The notes beneath the pieces are model-generated. The model was given only the letters and a program-made list of their open reading frames with translations, had not been told where the DNA came from and searched no databases. Below, in pieces: positions 7,123 through 15,298 of a DNA stretch of 64,000 bases. Position 1 is the first letter of the stretch; the number at the start of each line of letters is the position of its first letter. The stretch covers positions 1-64,000 of the forward strand of contig OMYJ01000004.1 of NCBI GenBank assembly GCA_900315245.1, written 5' to 3'. The position numbers and the translations under genes were made by a program. Source of the stretch: an uncultured Bacteroidales bacterium (GTDB taxonomy: Bacteria > Bacteroidota > Bacteroidia > Bacteroidales > WCHB1-69).

Positions 7123-9174
7123 TTAGAATTTGACTAATTTCTTGTTGAACACTCGGTCTCCTGTCGTTACCCTGACAAGGAAAATGCCTGCGGGTAAGTG
7201 GCCGATTTGCATGGAAACCTCCTCATTGTCAGTTTTTTCACGGTATAGCAACTCGCCTTCTGTCGAGAAGATTTCCACCTGTTGGATGGGAACTGAGTGC
7301 GAAATGCGGACTTGGTCTTTTGCGGGGTTCGGGAACAAACGCACCGCCTCGCGGGACAAGTCTTCGATGCCCACATGCCCGCCTTCGTAGTCGAGGGAGA
7401 ACCCGTCCGCCGTTCCTTCCTCGTCGGTTTCCAGAACCATCAGTAGGCGTCGGGTTTCAAACATGTAGGCGGAGTTGGACATGTTGCCTGTCAGTGTGAG
7501 CAGGTGGTTTGTCTCACTCACCAGATTGTCGTAGAAATGGAGAAAGTCTTTGCCCTCTTCCAAATCCAACGTGTTGATATTGACGTGTATGACGTAATTC
7601 GACCCTAACACAATCTTGTATTTGCACGTTGTCAGATTGTTGTAGTTGTTTTCGCCGCTGCCATCTTCAATTTGCCCGGTTACGTTGGTGAACAGTTTCG
7701 TGCCGCTGCAAAAACTGTAGCGATGAGCCGTGTATTGCGCTCTGAAACCTTCGCTGGTCGAAGAATGGGTAATGAGGTGGACGGTCAGTGTTGGCGTTCC
7801 CCAATCGACAGCCAGCATGCCCGTGTCAGCCGTCCGCATCTCGAAGGTGTTCACGGTGGGATTGGTCACGTAGAGCGTGTCGCCGGCGGCGAGGCTGAAG
7901 TTGATGTTGAGGGTGACTTTTTCCAGATTGGTCGGCTCTGGCTCGATGTTCCAGGTGAAGTCCATGCCGGCAGCGCAATGCTCGTAGGTTGGACTGCCGT
8001 CGGTGAAGGTGCCTTCGTCGGCGGTCAGCAACATGTTTCCGGTCAGCGGCTGCGGGGTAGGGTAGATGTATTGTGTGGTATCAGGATATGCGTTGATGAT
8101 CAGCTCCTGTGCGAGGTTGAAGTTGCTGCCGCCCACAATTAGGGAGTTGGTGTAGAAGTAGTTGTCCATGTAGCCGCCCCACCCGAAGTTGAAATGGAAG
8201 TAATAGCTGCTGTCCATCGTTTTATATCCGTCGCAGATGAACCCGTGCCCATTGATGTCTGGGAGGCTCCAGCCTGCGTAGTACAAAGGCATCCTGCGGT
8301 TCAAGTGACTGACTATCACGCTGTCCCAGTTGAGGTCGGTGGAGTCGCGGTAAAGATATTCGGTTTCGGGGGAATACTTGAAGTAGGTACGGAGCACTTT
8401 CGCTGCGCTGTGGTTGAACATGCCGGAACCATCGGGACCGTAGTGCATGTCCACGCCCACGCCAAAATGGTAAATAAGCTTGGAAATCTCTGTGTTGATG
8501 GACGTTGGGACGTCGCACATGGCATTATAGTTATAGGTGGCGTTTCCGTAATCCACCGACTGCACACCATAATTCTCGTCGGTGTAAGAATAGCAGCCAA
8601 TGCCGGTTTCTGGGAATCGGTAGTAGTAGATGAGCTGTGCCATGGCGGTGGCCACGCAGCCCGTCACCACACGGCCGTTGTCGCCACCAGGGTCCCGCGG
8701 GCAGTAGTAGTTGTAGTACTCGCCTTGGTCCCATTTCGACAGTATCAGCGGCTCCACTTCGTCGCCCGAACGGAAGACAGGAGCACCCGACAGGAGTGCT
8801 TCCCACTGGCCGACATATTGCGGTTGAATAATTTGTTGCTTTTTGATCTCCTTTATCTGGTCAGCATAATGATTGATCCACATCTCAAAGGGAGGAATCA
8901 CGTCGCTATCGTTGTAGAGCTGTTGGTCGGAGAAGGAAAGCACCGGCGGCGCACTCTTGTCACCAGCCACCACCACAAAACCGTTTTCCGCGTTGAAGAT
9001 ATATAGCAACGGGTCTTGCCCGTTTTGGATGACTTTGGCGCAACGTTCTAACGTTTTTCCTTGTGCCTCGAAAAAACGGTTGGCGGCACGGGCTGCCTCT
9101 TCTTGGGAAACCGACTGTGCCCGTCCTATGCCAAAAAACGAGATGAAAACAACAAACAGGTGTATTTTTCTCAT
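7123..9174 (-). CDS. T9SS-secreted C10 (streptopain-like) cysteine protease
   Basis: 683 aa. A signal peptide is followed by an N-terminal Spi-like prodomain (S-Q-E-E-A-A-R-A-A-N-R-F-F), then the C10 catalytic domain with Cys173 in V-T-G-C-V-A-T-A-M-A-Q, His310 in I-N-G-H-G-F-I-C-D-G-Y, and Asn329/Trp332 in F-H-F-N-F-G-W-G-G. A beta-rich, CUB-like region (about 480-600) and a type A T9SS tail (L-F-P-N-P-A-K-D from about 613) follow. Relatives include streptopain and Bacteroidota proteases such as prtT and periodontain; they are made as zymogens and degrade host or food proteins. It leads a likely two-gene unit with the HExxH peptidase. Confidence 0.93.
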   Translation of the reverse strand: MRKIHLFVVFISFFGIGRAQSVSQEEAARAANRFFEAQGKTLERCAKVIQNGQDPLLYIFNAENGFVVVAGDKSAPPVLSFSDQQLYNDSDVIPPFEMWINHYADQIKEIKKQQIIQPQYVGQWEALLSGAPVFRSGDEVEPLILSKWDQGEYYNYYCPRDPGGDNGRVVTGCVATAMAQLIYYYRFPETGIGCYSYTDENYGVQSVDYGNATYNYNAMCDVPTSINTEISKLIYHFGVGVDMHYGPDGSGMFNHSAAKVLRTYFKYSPETEYLYRDSTDLNWDSVIVSHLNRRMPLYYAGWSLPDINGHGFICDGYKTMDSSYYFHFNFGWGGYMDNYFYTNSLIVGGSNFNLAQELIINAYPDTTQYIYPTPQPLTGNMLLTADEGTFTDGSPTYEHCAAGMDFTWNIEPEPTNLEKVTLNINFSLAAGDTLYVTNPTVNTFEMRTADTGMLAVDWGTPTLTVHLITHSSTSEGFRAQYTAHRYSFCSGTKLFTNVTGQIEDGSGENNYNNLTTCKYKIVLGSNYVIHVNINTLDLEEGKDFLHFYDNLVSETNHLLTLTGNMSNSAYMFETRRLLMVLETDEEGTADGFSLDYEGGHVGIEDLSREAVRLFPNPAKDQVRISHSVPIQQVEIFSTEGELLYREKTDNEEVSMQIGHLPAGIFLVRVTTGDRVFNKKLVKF

Positions 9175-9194
9175 AAGAATGATTATTAAAACGG

Positions 9195-9202
9195 CAAAGA
9201 TA
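9195..9202 (-). promoter_or_regulatory. -7 element of the C10 protease gene
   Basis: TATCTTTG on the minus strand, 20 bases upstream of the start. Confidence 0.6.
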
Positions 9203-9247
9203 CATTTTTCTTGATAAAAAATAAGTGGAGATTTCGGTAATTTTGCG

Positions 9248-9255
9248 TATTTTTG
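9248..9255 (+). promoter_or_regulatory. -7 element before the polyene-type lipid cluster
   Basis: TATTTTTG, 50 bases upstream of the first acyl carrier protein; an overlapping TAATTTTG lies at 9238. No clear -33 element. Confidence 0.5.
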
Positions 9256-9305
9256 CCGCTGATTTTGGATAACTCTATTGTCAATTATAACTGATTGTTT
9301 TTGAA

Positions 9306-9548
9306 ATGAATAGAAGCGAAATAGAAGAAAAAGTGAACGCCTTTTTGGTGGAAGAACTGGAAATTGACGAGGAAAAGTTGAAACCAGAGGCGCGCTTGAA
9401 AGACGATCTGGGTATCGACAGTCTCGATTTTGTTGATATTGTGGTGATTGTGGAGAAGCTTTTCGGCTTCAAGATCAAACCCGAAGAAATGAAATCGGTA
9501 AAGACCCTCGCCCAATTCTATGATTATGTAGCCTCCAAGGTGGCGTAA
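9306..9548 (+). CDS. Acyl carrier protein 1 of the polyene-type cluster
   Basis: 80 aa, acidic four-helix carrier. The phosphopantetheine serine lies in D-D-L-G-I-D-S-L-D-F-V-D (Ser39). It is the first gene of a run of same-strand genes up to 20562 and probably carries the growing chain for the ketosynthases at 10902 and 13118. A second carrier at 12861 has a different surface, which fits separate starter and extender (or export) roles as in aryl polyene systems; that division is inferred. Confidence 0.92.
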   Translation: MNRSEIEEKVNAFLVEELEIDEEKLKPEARLKDDLGIDSLDFVDIVVIVEKLFGFKIKPEEMKSVKTLAQFYDYVASKVA

Positions 9549-9558
9549 AACCTCACCC

Positions 9559-10440
9559 ATGGCGCAGGAACGGTCTTGGCAAGGCGGTACCGACGGAACC
9601 TCGTGGATGCACAGGACGCTCGTGCGTATCGTCCGCCACGTGCCGTTGCGACTGATGTACGGTTTTGTGGCTGTTTTTGTAGTACCATTCTATTTCCTGC
9701 TTTCAAAGGGCTACAAGCCTATGTATCACTATTTTAACCGTCGCCTTGGCTACGGGCCTTTGAAAGCCTTTGTCGGAGTTTATCGCAATTTCTCCCGCTT
9801 TTCGCAGGTCATCCTCGACCGTTTTTACATGTTCGGCGGTGGCAAATTCGATGTGGATGTCGAAAACTACCATCTTTACCAGGAATTGGCGGAGGGAGAA
9901 CCCGGTTTCATGATCTTGAGCGCCCATGTCGGTAACTACGAACTGGCCGGCTTTTCGTTGGTGGCGACGAAAAAACGCTTCAACGCGCTCGCTTTCGGCG
10001 AGGAGGCCGAAGCCATCGTGGAAAACCGACAGAGGCTGTTCAACGACACCAATATCCGCATAATCCCCGTGAAAGACGACCTCTCGCACCTCTTTGCCAT
10101 CAACAACGCCCTCGACAACGGTGAAAGTGTCAGCTTCCCGAGTGACCGGCTGTTAGGCAAGCAACGGACAGTTGAGTGCGAGTTTCTGGGTGCGCCCGCG
10201 AAATTCCCGATGGGCTCTTTCGCCCTCGCTGTGCAACGCGACCTGCCCGTCCTCACTGTGAATGTGATGAAATCCTCTGCCAAACGCTATAAGGTGTATG
10301 TCAACAGGTTAGAAAAGGATGGCGCGACAAAAGAGGAACGCATCAACGCTTACGCCCGTCAGTATGTCGGGCACCTGGAGGAGGTGTTGCGCCTCTATCC
10401 CGAGCAATGGTTTAACTATTATGAATTTTGGGGTGAATAG
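9559..10440 (+). CDS. LpxL/HtrB-type acyltransferase
   Basis: 293 aa with a membrane-associated N-terminal helix (about 35-50). The H-x4-E acyltransferase motif is in S-A-H-V-G-N-Y-E-L-A-G, and a later block F-P-S-D-R-L-L-G matches the lipid A acyltransferase family. Such an enzyme is a standard part of aryl polyene and flexirubin clusters, where it is thought to attach a fatty acid to the lipid anchor of the pigment. It starts 10 bases after the carrier protein. The stop codon TAG is the last part of the first TGAATAG unit of a tandem array. Confidence 0.88.
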   Translation: MAQERSWQGGTDGTSWMHRTLVRIVRHVPLRLMYGFVAVFVVPFYFLLSKGYKPMYHYFNRRLGYGPLKAFVGVYRNFSRFSQVILDRFYMFGGGKFDVDVENYHLYQELAEGEPGFMILSAHVGNYELAGFSLVATKKRFNALAFGEEAEAIVENRQRLFNDTNIRIIPVKDDLSHLFAINNALDNGESVSFPSDRLLGKQRTVECEFLGAPAKFPMGSFALAVQRDLPVLTVNVMKSSAKRYKVYVNRLEKDGATKEERINAYARQYVGHLEEVLRLYPEQWFNYYEFWGE

Positions 10441-10481
10441 TGATTAGTGAATAGTGATAAGTGAATAGTGATTAGTGAAAT
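10434..10481. repeat. 7-base tandem array (TGAWTAG)
   Basis: Six copies plus a partial one. The array supplies the TAG stop of the acyltransferase and also the GTG start and first codons of the next gene. Confidence 0.85.
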
Positions 10482-10905
10482 AGACATACAGGAACTTTTG
10501 CCGCAGCGGCCTCCGATATTGATGGTCGATCGTCTGCTGTCTGCCGATGACAAACAGGCGGAAACCGAGCTGCTTGTCCGGGCTGACAATATCTTCGTGG
10601 AAAACGGTATGTTGAAAGCATACGCGATTATCGAGAATATGGCGCAAACCTGCGCGGCGCAGTTGGGATACGCGGATGTCTATGTCAATGGGAAGAAAGA
10701 TGTGAGAATCGGATATATAGGTTCCGTCAAGCGGATGCAGATTGAAGCTTCCCCTCGTGTAGGGGAAACGTTGCGCACCCGCATGGAGGTGGTAGAGGAT
10801 TTTGGAGACCTGAAATTGGTGACCGCAGAATCGTTTGTGAACAATCATCGGATTGCAGTGGCTGAGTTGACGATAGCCTTGTCAGGAGAAAGGAGAGAAG
10901 CATGA
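10468..10905 (+). CDS. FabZ/ApeP-like hotdog protein
   Basis: 145 aa. L-L-P-Q-R-P-P-I-L-M-V-D-R aligns with the N-terminus of 3-hydroxyacyl-ACP dehydratases (L-L-P-H-R-x-P-x-L-x-V-D-R), and I-I-E-N-M-A-Q-T keeps the Glu and Gln of the central helix. The H-F-P-G segment with the catalytic His of FabZ is replaced by E-N-G-M-L, as I recall for the ApeP group in aryl polyene clusters, so dehydratase activity is not certain. The start is GTG inside a tandem array; no ATG in frame precedes the conserved region. Its stop overlaps the next ATG. Confidence 0.8.
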   Translation: MISEIDIQELLPQRPPILMVDRLLSADDKQAETELLVRADNIFVENGMLKAYAIIENMAQTCAAQLGYADVYVNGKKDVRIGYIGSVKRMQIEASPRVGETLRTRMEVVEDFGDLKLVTAESFVNNHRIAVAELTIALSGERREA

Positions 10906-12056
10906 TAGTCAAGAAGATAGGAGAAAGCATCGTGTCACCACTCGGCTTTTCGGTCGAGGATAATTTCTCGGCAGTGATGGCCGGGAAGTCAGCTCTGCGT
11001 CGTTATGAGTCGCTGTGGGGGATGCCATTCCCCTGCTTTGTGTCGCTGATTCCCAATGAACGGTTGGATGCGGAATTGAAGCAAGAAGTGAACGCATCCC
11101 AGCTCCCCTCATTACGCACAAAATTTGAGAAAATAGCCTTCCTTTCTGCTTTTAAAGCAGTGAAACAGAGCGGTATAGATGCCAAGTCAGAGCGCGTTGT
11201 CTTCATCCTTTCTTCCACCAAAGGCAATGTGGAATTGCTGGCGGAGGAGAATCCGGATTTGTCGTATGTAACCCCTGCGTATGGTGCTCGGATGATAGCC
11301 GACTATTTCGGGAACCCGAACATACCTTTGACAATTTCAAACGCCTGTATTTCAGGATTATGTGCGCAGATTGAGGCGTTTCGTTGCCTGATGTCCGGAC
11401 AATACGATACCGCTGTGGTTATCGGAGCAGACGTGCTGTCACCGTTCATCGTGGCGGGATTCCACTCGTTGAAGGCTTTGTCGGACGAGCAGTGCCGACC
11501 GTTCAGCGCGAACCGCAAGGGACTGAATTTGGGCGAGGCCGCCGCCACTGTGGTCTATCAGGTCGCGGATGACCATACCGACGGCTGGCGGATGTTGGCC
11601 GGAGCTGTCCGCAACGATGCCAACCACATCTCCGGACCGTCACGCACAGGCGAGGGCAGCTACCGCGCCTTGATGACGGTACTTGCCGATAGTGGCTTGA
11701 CCGCCAACGACTTAGCCTGCCTCAACGTACATGGAACTTCTACGATGTACAACGATGAGATGGAGGCTATTGCTATCAACCGTGCGGGTTTGAACGCTGT
11801 GCCCGTGAATGCCATGAAGGGCTATTACGGACATACGCTCGGTGCAGCCGGCGTTTTGGAATCGCTGCTCACGATGCGTGCTTTGGAGGACGGTAAAGTA
11901 CCCGCCACCCGAGGCTTCGACGAATTGGGTGTGTCCATGCCGGTGCAATTGTCATCTGAATCCATTGATACCCAGAAGAATGCTTTTGTGAAACTGTTGT
12001 CGGGTTTTGGAGGTTGCAACGCGGCCGCCGCTTTTTGTAATGGTTATGGGTTATAG
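10902..12056 (+). CDS. Beta-ketoacyl-ACP synthase (first complete ketosynthase)
   Basis: 384 aa, FabF-like. The triad is intact: Cys149 in S-N-A-C-I-S-G, His277 in N-V-H-G-T-S-T and His311 in K-G-Y-Y-G-H-T-L-G-A-A-G. It should condense malonyl-ACP with the growing chain. It overlaps the dehydratase-like gene by 4 bases. The last codons (N-G-Y-G-L and stop TAG) are written in a GGTTATN tandem array, so the original C-terminus may have been replaced. Confidence 0.93.
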   Translation: MIVKKIGESIVSPLGFSVEDNFSAVMAGKSALRRYESLWGMPFPCFVSLIPNERLDAELKQEVNASQLPSLRTKFEKIAFLSAFKAVKQSGIDAKSERVVFILSSTKGNVELLAEENPDLSYVTPAYGARMIADYFGNPNIPLTISNACISGLCAQIEAFRCLMSGQYDTAVVIGADVLSPFIVAGFHSLKALSDEQCRPFSANRKGLNLGEAAATVVYQVADDHTDGWRMLAGAVRNDANHISGPSRTGEGSYRALMTVLADSGLTANDLACLNVHGTSTMYNDEMEAIAINRAGLNAVPVNAMKGYYGHTLGAAGVLESLLTMRALEDGKVPATRGFDELGVSMPVQLSSESIDTQKNAFVKLLSGFGGCNAAAAFCNGYGL

Positions 12057-12095
12057 GTTATTGGTTATTGAGGGTTATAGGTTATTGGTTATTGA
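12045..12095. repeat. 7-base tandem array (GGTTATN) across the ketosynthase stop
   Basis: Six copies, starting about 10 bases before the stop codon; it contributes the stop TAG. Confidence 0.8.
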
Positions 12096-12103
12096 TGTTT
12101 TTT

Positions 12104-12150
12104 CCTTGAGCAGTCCCGGTAGGGACAAGAGCTCGGTAGCAAAAAAAGAA
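12104..12150 (+). repeat. CCTTGAGCAG dispersed repeat, copy 1
   Basis: CCTTGAGCAG, then GTCCCGGTAGGGAC, then AAGAGCTCGGTAGC. Similar copies lie at 15372 (same strand) and 22044 (opposite strand). Confidence 0.75.
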
Positions 12151-12189
12151 TGTTTATAGAATATAATAGATCAATGTACGGAAAGAAAG

Positions 12190-12753
12190 ATGGAACCGAA
12201 GGTAACACATAGGGTTAAATTGACGCCGAGGAGCTTGATGCTGGACGGGAAGTGCGTGGCGGAGGCCGTCGCGGGGGAATCGTTTTTGACACACCTGTAC
12301 CGCAAGTACAAGATGGAGTACCCGAAGTTCTTCAAGATGGATGTGTTGTGCAAGATCGGGTTCATCGCGTCGGAGATTCTGTTGGATGCCGAAGGTGCCG
12401 AACGGTTCATGCCTCGTGCCGACCGTGCCGTGATCCTCTTCAACCGCCACTCTTCGCTGAATGCCGACCGCACGTTCCAGCGGACAATCGCCGATCCCGA
12501 GGAGTTCTACCCGTCGCCTTCGGTGTTTGTCTATACGTTGCCCAACATCGTCACCGGCGAGATTGCCATCCGCAACAAATACCATGGCGAAAGCAGCTTT
12601 GTCCTCCTGCCTGAGAAATCAAAAGAGACAATGAACCAGGCAATTGACCGTGCTTTCCTCGATTCCGAAACGACCAGCGTGCTGACCGGCTGGATAGAGG
12701 CCGTTTCGGAAACGGAGTATGAAGCGGATTTTTTAATTCACAATGTAGAATGA
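12190..12753 (+). CDS. Ketosynthase-like protein lacking the active cysteine (1)
   Basis: 187 aa. The segment L-F-N-R-H-S-S-L-N-A-D and later Y-P-S-P-S-V-F-V-Y-T-L-P-N-I-V-T-G-E-I-A-I-R match the N-terminal half of ketosynthases (the Ketoacyl-synt_2 group found in aryl polyene clusters). Where the nucleophile Cys should follow, the sequence is G-E-S-S-F-V-L-L, and the C-terminal half with the two His is absent. It may act as a partner or chain-length factor for a complete ketosynthase; this is inferred. The end (L-I-H-N-V-E) runs into a tandem array. Confidence 0.75.
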   Translation: MEPKVTHRVKLTPRSLMLDGKCVAEAVAGESFLTHLYRKYKMEYPKFFKMDVLCKIGFIASEILLDAEGAERFMPRADRAVILFNRHSSLNADRTFQRTIADPEEFYPSPSVFVYTLPNIVTGEIAIRNKYHGESSFVLLPEKSKETMNQAIDRAFLDSETTSVLTGWIEAVSETEYEADFLIHNVE

Positions 12754-12777
12754 AGAATGCTGAATGCTGAATGCTGA
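12743..12777. repeat. 7-base tandem array (CTGAATG)
   Basis: Five copies; the first supplies the TGA stop (12751-12753) of the ketosynthase-like gene. Confidence 0.8.
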
Positions 12778-12795
12778 ATAAAGGTGCGAAAGGCC

Positions 12796-12842
12796 CCAAT
12801 TCCCCTTCTATTTTAGAAGGGGTGCCCGAAGGGCGGGGTAGT
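12796..12842 (+). repeat. CCCCTTCT...GCCCGAAGGGCGGGG dispersed repeat, copy 1
   Basis: Two small hairpins (CCCCTTCT/AGAAGGGG and GCCCGAAGGGC). A second copy at 15327 is inside the LolA-like reading frame. Confidence 0.75.
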
Positions 12843-12860
12843 AATATAAAACCAAACAAT

Positions 12861-13118
12861 ATGGAACTGATAGAAGAATTAAAGACCAAAATGATCGAGG
12901 CGTTGAACCTCGAAGAGATGACACTGGCGGACATCGACGACAATGCGCCGCTGTTCGGCGACGAGGGCCTCGGCCTCGACTCCATCGATGTGCTGGAGCT
13001 GATCGTGCTGTTGGAACGCAACTACGGCATTAAGATCGCTGACCCAAAACAGGGCAAGGAGATTTTCGCCTCTGTGCGCACGATGGCTGACTACGTGGCC
13101 GCAAACCGTACGAAATAA
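12861..13118 (+). CDS. Acyl carrier protein 2 of the polyene-type cluster
   Basis: 85 aa, with the phosphopantetheine serine in G-L-G-L-D-S-I-D-V-L-E. Start 12861 is chosen because the frame upstream is made of repeats and the carrier fold begins M-E-L-I-E-E-L-K. It overlaps the next ketosynthase by one base (TAATG), so the two are translationally coupled. Confidence 0.92.
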   Translation: MELIEELKTKMIEALNLEEMTLADIDDNAPLFGDEGLGLDSIDVLELIVLLERNYGIKIADPKQGKEIFASVRTMADYVAANRTK

Positions 13119-14299
13119 TGCGTCCGAAAGTCGTCATAACCGGTATGGGAGTCGTTTCCGCGCTCGGAGTGGGTGCGGAGGCGAATGTAGCAGCCCTGAT
13201 GAACGGGATTTCCGGCATCAGAGAGGCTCGCTATCTGCCTACGGAACATCGTGAGTTTCCGGTTGGCGAGGTACCGGTGTCTAACGAAGAGCTCTTGCAA
13301 ACGTTAAGGCTGCCTTCCGGACGTTTGTACTCGCGCACGCATCTGCTCGGTGTGGCGGCATTACGGGAATCATTGGCACAAGCCAAGTTGCTGGATTACA
13401 AAGGTCTGGCGTTGATTTCCGGCACCACTGTCGGAGGTATGGATGTCACCGAACACCTTTATCCTGAGCCACTACCCATGGGAATGCCTGATGTTCACGA
13501 TTGTGGCGCATCCACGAACGATATTGCCGACTGCTGTGGCGATTTCGACTTTACCAGTACCGTTTCCACGGCTTGCTCGTCGGCCATGAACGCGCTGATA
13601 ATGGGCAAGTTGCTGATAGAGAGCGGGGAACGGGATGTCGTGGTGGCGGGCGGCTCGGAAGCGCTCTCGCTCTTCCATCTCAATGGCTTCAAGTCGCTGA
13701 TGATCTTGGACCGTGAAAGGTGTCGTCCGTTCGACCAGAACCGGGCGGGACTGAACTTGGGTGAAGGCGCAGCCTATTTGGTACTGGAAAGCGAAGAATC
13801 GGCGTTGCAGCGCGGCGTGAAGATCCTTGCGGTGCTCAGCGGGGTTGGGAACGCCTGCGACGCGCACCACCAGACGGCGTCCTCAGAAGATGGGGAAGGA
13901 GCTTATTTGGCTATGACACAAGCTATTGCAGATGCTGGGGTGTCCCCATCCGACATCGGCTACGTGAATGCGCACGGTACGGGAACACCTAACAATGACG
14001 CTTCGGAGAGCACTGCGCTGAGACGCATGTTTGGCGAAAAACTGCCGCCTGTCTCCTCCACGAAATCCTATACGGGCCACACGACCAGCGCGTCGGGCTC
14101 CATAGAGGCCGTTTTCTGCCTGTTGGCGATGCGCAACGGTTTTCTTCCGTATCAATCTGAATACCAAAATCTTGACGAGCAATGCGTTGTTCCTGTTTCC
14201 GGAAAGGAATGCCCGCGAGCCGATCTGCGTCACGTGATGTGTAACGCTTTCGGGTTCGGGGGCAACGACTCGTCCATAATCCTGTCTCGCTATGAATAG
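13118..14299 (+). CDS. Beta-ketoacyl-ACP synthase (second complete ketosynthase)
   Basis: 393 aa, FabF/FabB-like with all three catalytic residues: Cys153 in V-S-T-A-C-S-S-A, His286 in N-A-H-G-T-G-T-P-N-N-D and His321 in K-S-Y-T-G-H-T-T-S-A-S-G. It is closer to housekeeping FabF than the enzyme at 10902. It overlaps the carrier protein upstream and the cysteine-less ketosynthase-like gene downstream, which suggests a stoichiometric complex like the ketosynthase/chain-length-factor pairs of type II polyketide and aryl polyene systems. Confidence 0.93.
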   Translation: MRPKVVITGMGVVSALGVGAEANVAALMNGISGIREARYLPTEHREFPVGEVPVSNEELLQTLRLPSGRLYSRTHLLGVAALRESLAQAKLLDYKGLALISGTTVGGMDVTEHLYPEPLPMGMPDVHDCGASTNDIADCCGDFDFTSTVSTACSSAMNALIMGKLLIESGERDVVVAGGSEALSLFHLNGFKSLMILDRERCRPFDQNRAGLNLGEGAAYLVLESEESALQRGVKILAVLSGVGNACDAHHQTASSEDGEGAYLAMTQAIADAGVSPSDIGYVNAHGTGTPNNDASESTALRRMFGEKLPPVSSTKSYTGHTTSASGSIEAVFCLLAMRNGFLPYQSEYQNLDEQCVVPVSGKECPRADLRHVMCNAFGFGGNDSSIILSRYE

Positions 14300-14912
14300 A
14301 GTGTATGTCACCGCTATTGTGAAAGATGTGCCGGCGGAGGAATACAGCCGTTACATACCGCCGATGAAGGCGCGCCGCATGGGCAAGTTGCAGAAACGGG
14401 CCTTGGTGACTGCGCTCAAAGCGATGGAAGTCAGCGGGATAGGGGAGCCTGATGCCATCCTCAACGGTACGGCGATGGGCTGCATGGAGAACACTGTGCA
14501 GATGCTAAACGGTCTGGCGGCGGAGGGCGAGGCGATGAACATGCCCACCTGTTTCATGCAATCGACTCACAACACCGTGGCCTCGATGATTGCGATTTAC
14601 ACGAAAAACCACGGTTACAACACCACTTACTCGCATCGTACTGTTTCCTTCGAACTGGCGTTGCAGGACGCTTTCCTGCGGCTGCGAACGGGCAGGCTGC
14701 GTACCGCGCTCGTATGCGCGAACGACGAACTGACGGAGTTGCAGTTGCAGTATCCGACCTTTTTCGGGCAGTTGGAAGTCCGCGACCGTTCCGAGGCGTG
14801 GATGCTTTCCGTCGAACCGGGCGAACATCCGATCTATGAGATTGAAAACGTGAGAGTTATTCACCAAAAAGGCATGGAGGACCGTGCCGAAATCATCAAA
14901 ATAACGCTATGA
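14292..14912 (+). CDS. Ketosynthase-like protein lacking the active cysteine (2)
   Basis: 206 aa, matching only the N-terminal half of ketosynthases. In the nucleophile position the sequence is F-M-Q-S-T-H-N-T-V-A-S, so Cys is replaced by His. It starts 8 bases before the end of the complete ketosynthase, and translation is probably coupled. The likely role is a chain-length-factor-like partner of that enzyme (inferred). It is a paralogue in function, though weakly in sequence, of the 187-aa protein at 12190. Confidence 0.78.
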   Translation: MNRVYVTAIVKDVPAEEYSRYIPPMKARRMGKLQKRALVTALKAMEVSGIGEPDAILNGTAMGCMENTVQMLNGLAAEGEAMNMPTCFMQSTHNTVASMIAIYTKNHGYNTTYSHRTVSFELALQDAFLRLRTGRLRTALVCANDELTELQLQYPTFFGQLEVRDRSEAWMLSVEPGEHPIYEIENVRVIHQKGMEDRAEIIKITL

Positions 14913-15259
14913 GACTAATCGTTTTGGCTGTTATCCAGTCGGTTCTTTTATGTTCCGGACAGGTGTTTCTGAAATTCGCGCTCCAGAAGATGGGCACATT
15001 CGCATGGAAGGGCTCGTTTTTCCTGGCGCAGCTCACCAATTGGTGGTGGCTGGGTTGCGGCGCGGCCTACGGTGTCGGCGCCGTCCTCTGGATGTACATC
15101 CTCAAGAACTACCCGTTTTCTCGCGCCTACCCGCTCATCTCGCTGAGCTACGTTTTCGGGATGATTGCCGCCGTGCTCATCTTTCACGAAACCGTGCCCG
15201 CCACCCGCTGGATAGGGGTCCTGCTCATCATGGCAGGATGTTATTTTGTGGCGCAATGA
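14909..15259 (+). CDS. Small four-helix membrane protein (SMR/EamA type)
   Basis: 116 aa with four predicted transmembrane helices and a conserved Q-V-F-L-K-F-A-L segment in helix 1, like the half-size EamA/ArnE and small multidrug resistance transporters. It starts with a 4-base overlap with the preceding gene. In this setting it could move a lipid-linked intermediate across the inner membrane; the substrate is unknown. A tandem array starts at its stop codon. Confidence 0.8.
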   Translation: MRLIVLAVIQSVLLCSGQVFLKFALQKMGTFAWKGSFFLAQLTNWWWLGCGAAYGVGAVLWMYILKNYPFSRAYPLISLSYVFGMIAAVLIFHETVPATRWIGVLLIMAGCYFVAQ

Positions 15260-15298
15260 TGAATTATGAATGTTGAATGCTGAATTATGAATAAGATA
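15256..15298. repeat. 7-base tandem array (NNNTGAA)
   Basis: Five to six copies beginning at the TGA stop of the SMR-type gene and running into the first codons of the next frame. Confidence 0.8.

Noticed and set aside
12154..12585. Minus-strand frame opposite the 187-aa ketosynthase-like gene
   Set aside because: The plus strand has ketosynthase similarity and fits the operon; the minus frame has neither.
13375..13396. TGGCAC...TTGC as a second sigma-54 site
   Set aside because: Spacing is wrong and it lies inside the ketosynthase coding sequence.
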